Shown: in pieces, positions 24,247 through 32,031 of the stretch
How the letters are laid out: every line of letters begins with the position of its first letter
Numbering within the stretch: the stretch's first letter is position 1
Assembly: GCA_964516815.1 (NCBI GenBank)
Contig: CAZEXK010000016.1
Location: 1-36,136, forward strand
Origin: CAIJNA01 sp964516815
GTDB lineage: Bacteria > Campylobacterota > Campylobacteria > Campylobacterales > Arcobacteraceae
DNA: 36,136 bases
Reading direction: 5' to 3'
Notes under the pieces: model-generated
What the model was told of the DNA's origin: nothing
The model's database searches: none
Seen by the model: the letters and a program-made list of their open reading frames with translations, nothing else
Program-made: the position numbers and the translations under genes

Positions 24247-24579
24247 ATGAAATATAATAAAATAATATTAACAGCAATAATGGTTTTTTCACTTAATTTA
24301 CAAGCAAGTGAAATTGAGGATGATTCAATTTTAGGTAAACTAAAGAGTATTGCTTATGAATATATAGATGAAGCAAAAGAAGGTTTATATAATATGGACA
24401 TGGATGATATAACTAATAAAATAAGTTCTTTTACAGATAGTAATAGTTCAAATGAAGATAATGAGTCTTCAAAAGGAATTATTAGTAATTTATTAGATAG
24501 TGATTCAAATGATACTACAGCAAATACAATAAAAGAAATTGGTTCAGGATTGTTTGATAAATTAAAAGAATTATATTAA
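24247..24579 (+). CDS. Small acidic secreted protein
   Basis: 110 residues with a signal peptide (MKYNKIILTAIMVFSLNLQA). The mature part is acidic and Ser/Asn/Asp-rich with amphipathic helices LGKLKSIAYEYIDEAKEGLY and TANTIKEIGSGLFDKLKELY. No family is recognised. AAAGGAAAATA precedes the ATG. It lies between the UPF0323 gene and the YgiC-like gene with gaps of 11 and 5 bases, so it is likely made with them. Periplasmic, helical; role unknown. Confidence 0.7.
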   Translation: MKYNKIILTAIMVFSLNLQASEIEDDSILGKLKSIAYEYIDEAKEGLYNMDMDDITNKISSFTDSNSSNEDNESSKGIISNLLDSDSNDTTANTIKEIGSGLFDKLKELY

Positions 24580-24584
24580 TAAAT

Positions 24585-25763
24585 ATGAAACTAAAACAAT
24601 TAAATAAATTAGATACTCATTATTTAGAATCCATTGGGTTTTCTTGGCATACAGATGTTGACAATACTCAATATATAAGCGATGAAGTTTTGAGTATATC
24701 ACAGAATGAAGCAAATGCATATTATGAAGCTACAAATGAACTTTATGATATGTATTGTGAAGCTGGTCAATATGTAATTGACAATAATTTATTTCATGAA
24801 CTTGGCATACCATTTAACCTAATACAATTAGTTAAAAAGTCATGGGAAGATGATGTACATTGGCATTTATATGGAAGATTTGATTTAGCTGGAGGTTTAA
24901 ATGGGAAAGATATTAAATTAATAGAATTTAATGCAGATACACCAACTTCACTTTTTGAAACTTCAATTATTCAATGGGCATTACTTAAGCAAAATAAGCT
25001 TGAAGAATCAAGTCAATTCAATTCTTTGTATGAAGCCATAGCTGATAATTTTAAAAGACTTGTTACTTTAGATAGTGATATCGAAGAGTTTTCTAAACAT
25101 CATGAAAAATTAAACTGGAAAATATTATTTTCAAGTGTTGCTGGAAATGATGAAGAAGAACATACTGTAAAATTATTGCAGCATATAGCTAGTGAAGTAG
25201 GATATGAAACTGAATTTTCTTATATCCAAGATGTAGAATTTAGTGATGATGGTATAACAAAAGATGATAATATATACGAGTTTTGGTTTAAACTTATACC
25301 TTGGGAAGATATAGCTATACAAGAAGGTGAATTGGCGCTAATTTTAACTGAGATAATAAATAATCAAAAATCAATCATATTAAATCCTGCGTATACATTA
25401 TTGTTTCAATCAAAGGGCATTATGAAGATTTTGTGGGATATGTACCCTAATCATCCTCTTTTACTAGAAACGAGCTTTGAGCCTCTTATAAACACGAAAC
25501 AAGTAGAGAAAATGTGCTTTGGACGAGAAGGTGAAAATGTAGCCATAGTAAATAGTGATAATTCTTTAGATATAAAAACAGATGGTGAATATGAAAATGG
25601 AAAAGCCATATACCAAGAATATTATGAATTTAACCAAGATGCTAAAGGTAACTATTATCAAGCTGGTGTATTTTATGCTTATGAAGCGTGTGGACTAGGA
25701 TTTAGAAAAGGTGGAAAAATATTAGATAATATGTCAAAGTTTGTTGGACATATTATAGAATAA
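24585..25763 (+). CDS. Glutathionylspermidine synthase-like ATP-grasp protein (YgiC family)
   Basis: 392 residues. YGRFDLAGG, KLIEFNADTPTSLFE, KILFSSVAGNDEEEHTVKLL and the C-terminal YYQAGVFYAYEACGLGFRKG follow the C-terminal synthase domain of glutathionylspermidine synthases. The N-terminal amidase domain of the bifunctional enzyme is absent, as in YgiC/YjfC. It should form an amide bond with ATP, but the substrates are not known for this subgroup. It ends one base from the convergent sdhB-like gene. With UPF0323 upstream it repeats the arrangement seen in Campylobacter (Cj0371-Cj0372). Confidence 0.85.
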   Translation: MKLKQLNKLDTHYLESIGFSWHTDVDNTQYISDEVLSISQNEANAYYEATNELYDMYCEAGQYVIDNNLFHELGIPFNLIQLVKKSWEDDVHWHLYGRFDLAGGLNGKDIKLIEFNADTPTSLFETSIIQWALLKQNKLEESSQFNSLYEAIADNFKRLVTLDSDIEEFSKHHEKLNWKILFSSVAGNDEEEHTVKLLQHIASEVGYETEFSYIQDVEFSDDGITKDDNIYEFWFKLIPWEDIAIQEGELALILTEIINNQKSIILNPAYTLLFQSKGIMKILWDMYPNHPLLLETSFEPLINTKQVEKMCFGREGENVAIVNSDNSLDIKTDGEYENGKAIYQEYYEFNQDAKGNYYQAGVFYAYEACGLGFRKGGKILDNMSKFVGHIIE

Positions 25764-25764
25764 T

Positions 25765-26466
25765 TTAAAAGTTATTTGGATTAAAACCAAAATCATCATT
25801 ACTAAAACTAGAGTCTGAGCTAAACAATGGATTTGAAAACCCATTTTGCACAGAATCATTTTGCAACTTTACAATATCATTTTTAATATCAATATTTTTA
25901 GGACAAACCTCAGAACAATAACCACATAAAGTACAATCCCAAACACCATTATCTTGGATAGATTCTAATTTAGTTTTTATTTCATTTTCTTTATTGTCAT
26001 GTATATATCTATATGCTCTTGTTAAAGCAAATGGACCAATAAAGTTATCATTTACTGCATACACAGGACATGAACTATAACAAGCATTACATAATATACA
26101 ATTACTTTGTACATCTATAATATTAACATCATCATTAGTGATAGGCTTGTCTATGTATTGAGATAAACCTACTGAAGATTGTATTAATTTAACTTTAACA
26201 TTAGAATCATCTACAACTAAATCTCTGATTATTTTTAGATTATTTAGTGGTGTTATACTATCTTCATTATTTATTTTACAATTACAAGCTAACTTTTCAA
26301 CTCCATTAACCAAAACAGCACAAGAACCACAAACACCTGATTTACATCCATATTTAAAAGCTAAAGAGCTATTTAGATTTTTTTTGATTTCTATTAAACA
26401 ATCAAGTACATTATTTATATCATTTTTAATATTATATTCTTTATCACATACATTAATTTTCATCAT
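25765..26466 (-). CDS. sdhB: Succinate dehydrogenase/fumarate reductase iron-sulfur subunit, type with two [4Fe-4S] sites
   Basis: 233 residues. The plant-type ferredoxin domain has C41, C46, C49 and C61 (YGCKSGVCGSCAVLVNG) for [2Fe-2S]. The second domain has C123, C126, C129 and C133 for [4Fe-4S]. The third site reads CTLCGYCSEVCPKNI with C178, C181, C184 and C188. In E. coli FrdB the second of these is Val207 and the site holds [3Fe-4S]; a cysteine there allows a second [4Fe-4S], as in type E enzymes. The start ATG at 26466 follows GGAGATTTAA and overlaps the flavoprotein gene by 14 bases. No membrane anchor gene is nearby. Confidence 0.85.
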   Translation of the reverse strand: MMKINVCDKEYNIKNDINNVLDCLIEIKKNLNSSLAFKYGCKSGVCGSCAVLVNGVEKLACNCKINNEDSITPLNNLKIIRDLVVDDSNVKVKLIQSSVGLSQYIDKPITNDDVNIIDVQSNCILCNACYSSCPVYAVNDNFIGPFALTRAYRYIHDNKENEIKTKLESIQDNGVWDCTLCGYCSEVCPKNIDIKNDIVKLQNDSVQNGFSNPLFSSDSSFSNDDFGFNPNNF

Positions 26467-28027
26467 TTAAATCTCCTTTATTAGTTATACTAACTTTATT
26501 ATAATTTGAATCAACTTTATCAAAATCAACTCTAAAATGCGCACCACGACTTTCTTTTCTATTTAAAGCAGACTTGATTATAATTTTACTAAGTTTTAAT
26601 ATATTATGAAACTCCAAATATTCTTTTAGATTTGTATTATAAACTTTACTTTTATCTTCTATTGTATAATTATGAATATTCTTTAGATGATTATTTACAA
26701 TATTTAGACTATTTATAAGTGATTTCTCATTTCTAAACAGACCTACATTTTCAAACATAAGTTTTCCTATTTCATCTTTAATTGTATAAAAATTTTCTTT
26801 TGATTTATTAACAAATAAAGTATCAATATATTTTACTGATTCATTGTATTCATTATATATTTTATCTTCAATTATTATATTATCGACATTAATATTAGAA
26901 GCAACATATCTACCAAAAGTAATAATTTCTAATAAAGAATTACCACCTAATCTATTTGCTCCATGCACACCATTACTAGCACACTCACCAACGGCATAAA
27001 GATTACTTATTGAAGTATTTCCTTGTAAATCTACTTGTATACCACCCATACTATAGTGACTAGCTGGTATGATAGGTATTAAGTCTTTATGCATGTGTAA
27101 GTTTTTAAATTCTAAACAAAGCTTATATTCTTGAGGCATAAGCTTCATTATTTTTTCCAAGCCCAAATGTCGCAAATCTAAAAAAACTTCTTCTTTTAAT
27201 AATATTTTTTTATAAATTTCTCTAGCTACTATATCTCTTGGTAGTAGTTCATCTACAAATCTTTTTGAATCACTTGTTACTAAATATCCTCCTTCTCCAC
27301 GAGCAGATTCACTTATTAGAATAAATCTATCAAGTAATGCAGTAGGATGAAATTGTATAAACTCCATATTTTCTAAAGTACAATTAGCATTTAGAGCAGC
27401 TATTTGTCCATCGCCTGTACTAGCTGATGAGTTAGTAGTAAAATTATGATAAACACCTGCATAACCACCACTAGCAATTATAACACTTTTTGATAGTATC
27501 TGTTCAATTTGTGTATTTTTAAGATTTAATGCAACTATACCTTTTGTGGTATTATTTTCAATGATTATATCTAACAAAAAATATTCTTCTTTAAACTCAA
27601 TACCCAATTGTAATGCAGTATCAAATAAACTTTGTAATATTTTTAAACCAGTATAATCAGAACTATAACATGCTCTATTAAATGAACTAGCACCAAGTTT
27701 TCTTTGTGCAATTTGATTATTATTATCTCTTGAAAATGGCACACCTAAAGTATCAAGCCATTGAATACAATCTTTTGCATTTGTACACATATATTTAATA
27801 GCTTCTTTATTTCCTAAGTTTTTTGAAGAATTCAATGTATCGTTTATATGATCATTAATATTGTCATTTTTATTTATAACAGCATTAATTCCACCTTGAG
27901 CTTGTGAAGTTTGTGAAGCAGTATTGCTTACTTTACTAAGAATTAATACTTTCTTACCTTTTTGTTTTAAAGTAATAGCAGATGTCAAAGCAGAACCACC
28001 ACTACCTATTATTATAACATCATACAT
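26453..28027 (-). CDS. sdhA: Succinate dehydrogenase/fumarate reductase flavoprotein subunit
   Basis: 524 residues, shorter than typical FrdA (about 600). FAD fold: IIIGSGGSALTSAI at the start. QFHPTALLDR, SESARGEGGYL, LLPRDIVAREI, SHYSMGGIQVD and VHGANRLGGNSLLE are the substrate and FAD motifs, and the C-terminus has NRKESRGAHFRVDF. The position of the FAD-linking histidine (S-H-T in SdhA/FrdA) is S38-Q39-T40, so the flavin should be non-covalent. L-aspartate oxidase (NadB) also lacks that histidine and has similar length. The overlapping iron-sulfur subunit gene argues for a fumarate reductase-like complex. It begins one base after the Phd-like gene. Confidence 0.8.
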   Translation of the reverse strand: MYDVIIIGSGGSALTSAITLKQKGKKVLILSKVSNTASQTSQAQGGINAVINKNDNINDHINDTLNSSKNLGNKEAIKYMCTNAKDCIQWLDTLGVPFSRDNNNQIAQRKLGASSFNRACYSSDYTGLKILQSLFDTALQLGIEFKEEYFLLDIIIENNTTKGIVALNLKNTQIEQILSKSVIIASGGYAGVYHNFTTNSSASTGDGQIAALNANCTLENMEFIQFHPTALLDRFILISESARGEGGYLVTSDSKRFVDELLPRDIVAREIYKKILLKEEVFLDLRHLGLEKIMKLMPQEYKLCLEFKNLHMHKDLIPIIPASHYSMGGIQVDLQGNTSISNLYAVGECASNGVHGANRLGGNSLLEIITFGRYVASNINVDNIIIEDKIYNEYNESVKYIDTLFVNKSKENFYTIKDEIGKLMFENVGLFRNEKSLINSLNIVNNHLKNIHNYTIEDKSKVYNTNLKEYLEFHNILKLSKIIIKSALNRKESRGAHFRVDFDKVDSNYNKVSITNKGDLNDEN

Positions 28028-28028
28028 T

Positions 28029-28457
28029 TTAGTTCCAAAACTCTTTTATTTCAGCAGTTGACTTAGTATTTGTAAGTTTTTGCTTAACTTCCTTTGTAAC
28101 ATTATCATCTAAATTTAACTCCTCAACTTGTTTTAATGCCTTATTTAATTCAACATTATCATTAATTACAATTTTATTTTCAATTGGATCATTTATTGTA
28201 GTATCTTGTGTATCTTTTTTATTATTAGTGTTAGATTTTATGTTTTTATTATCGTAATACTCTTTGTACATATAAAATTCTTTCATTGTTTTTTCATATG
28301 TTTTAAAATTCAATAACATGAAATTAGGCTTACCATCTCTTAATATAATGGCCTTGCTTATTTTATTATTTACTAAACTATCGAATATCTTTTTACTTTG
28401 TCGAACTAATTGTGTTGATGAAAACATCTCTTCTGAGGCATATAATAAATTATTCAT
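28029..28457 (-). CDS. Phd/YefM antitoxin-like protein leading the sdhAB operon
   Basis: 142 residues. Residues about 12-58 (FSSTQLVRQSKKIFDSLVNN, then KISKAIILRDGKPNFMLLNF, then KTYEKTM) resemble the Phd/YefM fold: a short helix, the I-I-L-R-D-G-K-P hairpin and the ending L---YE. The rest is an Asn/Lys/Asp-rich linker and a helical tail ending AEIKEFWN. No toxin gene is adjacent; the next gene, one base on, is the flavoprotein. Phd-type proteins are DNA-binding autoregulators, so this one may regulate the operon by binding the palindrome in its promoter; that is inference. AGGATTTGAA precedes the ATG. Confidence 0.6.
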   Translation of the reverse strand: MNNLLYASEEMFSSTQLVRQSKKIFDSLVNNKISKAIILRDGKPNFMLLNFKTYEKTMKEFYMYKEYYDNKNIKSNTNNKKDTQDTTINDPIENKIVINDNVELNKALKQVEELNLDDNVTKEVKQKLTNTKSTAEIKEFWN

Positions 28458-28481
28458 TTCAAATCCTAGTATGTATTTTAT

Positions 28482-28499
28482 TACATATTATAATATGTA
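28482..28499 (-). promoter_or_regulatory. Promoter -10 inside an 18-bp palindrome, possible operator
   Basis: TACATATTATAATATGTA is a perfect 18-bp palindrome. The TATAAT on the minus strand (28492-28487) lies at its centre, about 30 bases before the Phd-like gene. An autoregulator binding here would block the -10 directly. Confidence 0.45.
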
Positions 28500-28748
28500 T
28501 ATTATTAAACTAAGATTAATACAAATAAGTTCATAAATAGTAACTAAGATACAAATAAAATATAAAAAATATATAAATATTAACAAAAAAAATAAATTGA
28601 GAGCCTTAATACTAACACTTAAAATATATTATAAAGTAAATTTGTAAATAAAAATAAATATGAATATATTTAAATACATATAAAAGAATGTAAATTAATA
28701 CATATAATTAAAAAGAAAAACTATAAAAAGAAATTGCTAAGAAATAAA
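28500..28748. other. AT-rich intergenic stretch without a gene
   Basis: The 290 bases between the Phd-like gene and the barrel protein gene hold the promoter at 28482-28499 and beyond that only very AT-rich sequence with no open frame of note, no RNA gene and no strong hairpin. Confidence 0.6.
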
Positions 28749-29735
28749 CTAAAATAAGTGTTTAAATCCAAAGCCAACAGTACTAATAGTAAAATCTTCA
28801 TCTTCTTTAGTATGTTTTTTATAAGTTGCTTTTAAAACAAAAAATATTTTTTTATTAAACTTATAATTAATTGCAGTATTTATCCCATAAGTATTTTTAT
28901 TTATAAGAACATCACTTGAAGTAAGTTTTGGATTATTTATATTTGATTTACCTACTGCTATTGCAATATGTGGATGCAAAAATGTATTAAAACGATAAGC
29001 AAAATTCAAGTTATAAGAATTGGCATTATGTGCAGTAAAATCAAACTTCTCATAATCAAAACTTAATGAATAGTTTTTTGTAAAATATCTACCTACAGCA
29101 ATATCGTAAGATAAAGAAGATAATTCATTAGAATTATTAAAAGTCATTTGTATAAAATTGTTATAATTTTTAACCTTATCTTCTTTTGCAGCTAATAATA
29201 AATTTTTGTAAGTAAAGCTTTTTTGAATTTTTTGTTTTTGTGTATCTAGTTGATTATTTTTATTTATTTGCGTATTTATTGATTTTTTTACCGTATTTGT
29301 ATTTTGAAGATTTAATTCATCATTTTTAATAATTAGTTCTTGTGCTAATTTTTGTGCATTTTCTTTAGTACTTATAGAGTTTTTTGCAGCTAAGTTTGCA
29401 TTGTAGTTATAAACATCAATATCTTTTACATATCCTGTAACTTTCATTTTTTCTAGCTCTTGTTTACTTACAGCTAAATTTAACACCTTTAAGTTATCAG
29501 TAGTTTTAGAATAAGTAAAAGCATCAATAAAAGCTTTTTTCTTATAAGTGTTTTTTGATATATTAATAAAATTAAATTTTTTAATATATTTATCTTCATT
29601 GCTTATCTTACACCAAAAAAATGTATCACACGTATCTATATTTACTGTATCATTTTCTTTGAAAACCATAGGAGAAGTACTCGCATACATTATTGTTGAA
29701 AAAGTAGTAAATAATATTATTTGTTTTGCTTTCAA
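28749..29735 (-). CDS. Outer-membrane beta-barrel protein with N-terminal SH3-like segment
   Basis: 328 residues, TTG start at 29735 with GGAG nine bases before. Signal peptide KAKQIILFTTFSTIMYAS. Residues about 28-60 (VNIDTCDTFFWCKIS, KYIKKFNFINIS) look like a bacterial SH3-type strand pattern with a close cysteine pair (C35, C42). The middle (residues about 110-180) is Lys/Asn/Gln-rich and coiled. The last 150 residues alternate polar and hydrophobic residues as barrel strands (SLSFDYEKFDF, YNLNFAYRFN, YGINTAINYKFN) and the chain ends in GFGFKHLF, an outer-membrane C-terminal phenylalanine. Opacity-type barrel; role unknown. Confidence 0.65.
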   Translation of the reverse strand: MKAKQIILFTTFSTIMYASTSPMVFKENDTVNIDTCDTFFWCKISNEDKYIKKFNFINISKNTYKKKAFIDAFTYSKTTDNLKVLNLAVSKQELEKMKVTGYVKDIDVYNYNANLAAKNSISTKENAQKLAQELIIKNDELNLQNTNTVKKSINTQINKNNQLDTQKQKIQKSFTYKNLLLAAKEDKVKNYNNFIQMTFNNSNELSSLSYDIAVGRYFTKNYSLSFDYEKFDFTAHNANSYNLNFAYRFNTFLHPHIAIAVGKSNINNPKLTSSDVLINKNTYGINTAINYKFNKKIFFVLKATYKKHTKEDEDFTISTVGFGFKHLF

Positions 29736-29789
29736 AATATATCTCCATTATTAATATAATAGCATTTTACAAAAATTTTGTTTAAACAA

Positions 29790-30668
29790 TCAAACAAATT
29801 CTTGTTTAGAAAATATTTTGTAAAGTATATCATCATATTGAAATTCTAAATACAAAGCATGAAGCATTAAACGATGATGTCCTATATATTTTAGTCTATC
29901 CTCTTTACTGAGGGTTTTGCAAAGATATCTATCAGCAATATCTTCATTTATTCCATAAATAGGATCACCTACTATTGTATGACCTATTGAATCAAGATGA
30001 ACTCTTATTTGATGTTGTCTTCCTGTATGAGGAATAGCTTGTACTAATGTTTGATCTTTATTTGCATCATAATTTATAGGTTTTATGATAGTTAATGATT
30101 GTTTACCTTCATTGTTTACTTTCATTTTTACACCAATCTTACCACCATCTTTACTTATGCAACTATTTATACTCAAATCATTTTTTACATGACCTTTTAC
30201 TAAAGCTTGATAGATTTTATGATATTTTTTATCTTCAAACATTGTTTTTAAAATAATATCAGATATTTTATTTTTTGTAATTAATACCAAGCCAGAAGTT
30301 TCCAAATCAATCCTATGTGCTAAGTTTGCAGTTTCTCCAAAGTGATAACGAATTTCATCAAGTAAGGAATATTTAGTATCTTTTGAAGTAGGGTGAACCA
30401 TAATTCCTGTAGGTTTATCAAATATAGCAAAATCTTTAGTATTAAAAATAGGCTTTAATCCTCTTGTCTCTCCAACAAAAAGAGCAACTTGAACAAATTC
30501 ACCTTTTAATGTTTGACCATTTTGGTATCTATTTGAATTTTCATCAAAAACACGTCCTTTACTTAAAAGTTTTTGAGATGTACTCATAGATAAGCCAACT
30601 TCATTTAATAAAAAAAGTTGTATTTTTTTACCTTTTACACTAGGATATTTTTTTAGAATAAATGGCAT
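29790..30668 (-). CDS. RluA-family pseudouridine synthase
   Basis: 292 residues. The catalytic aspartate is D121 in NLAHRIDLETSGLVLITKN. IFDKPTGIMVHPT precedes it, and TGRQHQIRVHLDSIGHTIVGDPIYG follows, all standard RluA/RluC/RluD blocks. An N-terminal S4-like part (residues 14-60) suggests RluC or RluD type rather than RluA. The RNA site cannot be assigned. Starts four bases after TRIC on the same strand. Confidence 0.88.
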   Translation of the reverse strand: MPFILKKYPSVKGKKIQLFLLNEVGLSMSTSQKLLSKGRVFDENSNRYQNGQTLKGEFVQVALFVGETRGLKPIFNTKDFAIFDKPTGIMVHPTSKDTKYSLLDEIRYHFGETANLAHRIDLETSGLVLITKNKISDIILKTMFEDKKYHKIYQALVKGHVKNDLSINSCISKDGGKIGVKMKVNNEGKQSLTIIKPINYDANKDQTLVQAIPHTGRQHQIRVHLDSIGHTIVGDPIYGINEDIADRYLCKTLSKEDRLKYIGHHRLMLHALYLEFQYDDILYKIFSKQEFV

Positions 30669-30671
30669 AGC

Positions 30672-31271
30672 TTAAGGTAGAGGTAATGACCATTTTTTAT
30701 AATAAGCAATAACTCTTAATATCAAACATGATATAAAAATCACAATAAGTGAAAAATCACTTACAATATAATACTCATTTAATATAAATAAAACAAAGCC
30801 TATAATCAAAGCAATAGTTCCATAAAATCCAGTTTTAAGTACAAAAGGAACTTCGTTTAAAATAACATCCCTAGCAATACCACCACCAGCAGCAGTTAAA
30901 AATGATAAAACCAAAATTCCAGCTAGATTAAAGTTCGCTTCAATAGCAACCAATGCACCAGTTATACTAAAAGCAACTAAACCAATAGAATCACTTAATA
31001 TAAATAAACTCTTATTTTCAATAGAATCTCTTTTATGAAACTTAAAAAGTATTAGCAAAATCATAACAACAAAAACAGTAAGTCCAGGTGAAGTATGAGA
31101 GAAAGTAAAAGGCACTTTATCAACCGCAATATCTCTTAATATACCACCACCTAATGCAGTTAAAAATGTAGCAGTAAGTACACCTAATAAATCAAGCCTA
31201 TTTCTACTACCAACAAAAAATCCAGATATCGCAAAAGCAACAATACCAATAAATTCAGCTATTTCAAACAT
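30672..31271 (-). CDS. TRIC-family cation channel protein (UPF0126)
   Basis: 199 residues, seven membrane helices built as two repeats. Each repeat carries the family GGG--RD element: TALGGGILRDIAV in the first and TAAGGGIARDVIL in the second. Both repeats start with F(A/S)I(S/T)G. Prokaryotic TRIC proteins form trimeric potassium-selective pores. The gene overlaps the end of purN by 13 bases and is followed by the RluA-family gene, so they are co-transcribed; a functional link between them is not evident. Confidence 0.88.
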   Translation of the reverse strand: MFEIAEFIGIVAFAISGFFVGSRNRLDLLGVLTATFLTALGGGILRDIAVDKVPFTFSHTSPGLTVFVVMILLILFKFHKRDSIENKSLFILSDSIGLVAFSITGALVAIEANFNLAGILVLSFLTAAGGGIARDVILNEVPFVLKTGFYGTIALIIGFVLFILNEYYIVSDFSLIVIFISCLILRVIAYYKKWSLPLP

Positions 31272-31831
31272 ATTTGTATTGCTTTTACTATTATATTTGA
31301 TTCAAGTAGTTTAACTTTTTGCTCTAGAGTGTCAACTGTATCATCGCTAAAAACATCCAAACTCTCTTGTAGTATTAGTTCACCTTCATCATAATGTTCG
31401 TTTACATAATGTACACTTATACCAGATTTTTTTTCATTGTTTTTCAAAACAGCTTCATGAACAAATCTACCATACATACCAGCTCCACCATACAAAGGAA
31501 GAAGAGATGGATGAGAATTTATAATAATAAAATTATTTGTTATAAATGATGATAATTTTTTCATATAACCCATCAATATAACATATTGGCAATCGTATTG
31601 TTTTAAAGTGTTATATATTTCATCATCAACATTAGATGTTGTTTTTTCATTTATAACTTTAGAATCTATATCATATTTTTTAGCTTTATTAAGTGCATTT
31701 GCATTTGTGTTATTAGTTATTAAGATTTTTATATCAATATTTAAGCTGTTATTATTCATAGCTTCATAGACAGGATCAAGATTGCTAGCGTTATAAGATG
31801 CAAAAATTGCAAATTTTGTTCTTTTATTCAT
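31259..31831 (-). CDS. purN: Phosphoribosylglycinamide formyltransferase PurN
   Basis: 190 residues, near the usual 190-210. Catalytic residues are N105 and H107 in IIINSHPSLLPLYGG and D148 in SVHYVNEHYDEGEL, matching the Asn, His and Asp of E. coli PurN. The N-terminus FAIFASYNASNLDPV has the phosphate loop with S-N in place of the more common G-S-N. It transfers a formyl group to GAR in purine synthesis. First gene of a three-gene minus-strand run with TRIC and the RluA-family gene. Confidence 0.9.
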   Translation of the reverse strand: MNKRTKFAIFASYNASNLDPVYEAMNNNSLNIDIKILITNNTNANALNKAKKYDIDSKVINEKTTSNVDDEIYNTLKQYDCQYVILMGYMKKLSSFITNNFIIINSHPSLLPLYGGAGMYGRFVHEAVLKNNEKKSGISVHYVNEHYDEGELILQESLDVFSDDTVDTLEQKVKLLESNIIVKAIQICLK

Positions 31832-31971
31832 AATGAAAGGTTACTATAAATTCACTTTTACTTACTTTATTAAAAAAAATGAATAAAATAAGAGTAAATA
31901 TGCAAAGAAGTAAATACAGTAATGAATTATTGAATGGATATTTAAAAATTTAGACTTGATGAAAGTTTAGT

Positions 31972-31977
31972 TATAAT
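31972..31977 (+). promoter_or_regulatory. Promoter -10 of the molybdopterin oxidoreductase gene
   Basis: TATAAT within TTTAGTTATAATACTG, 55 bases before the ATG at 32032, which has an AAAAGGTAAACA ribosome binding site. Confidence 0.45.
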
Positions 31978-32031
31978 ACTGTCAACAAAAATGATAAGGC
32001 ACTAGTGTAAAATAAATATAAAAGGTAAACA

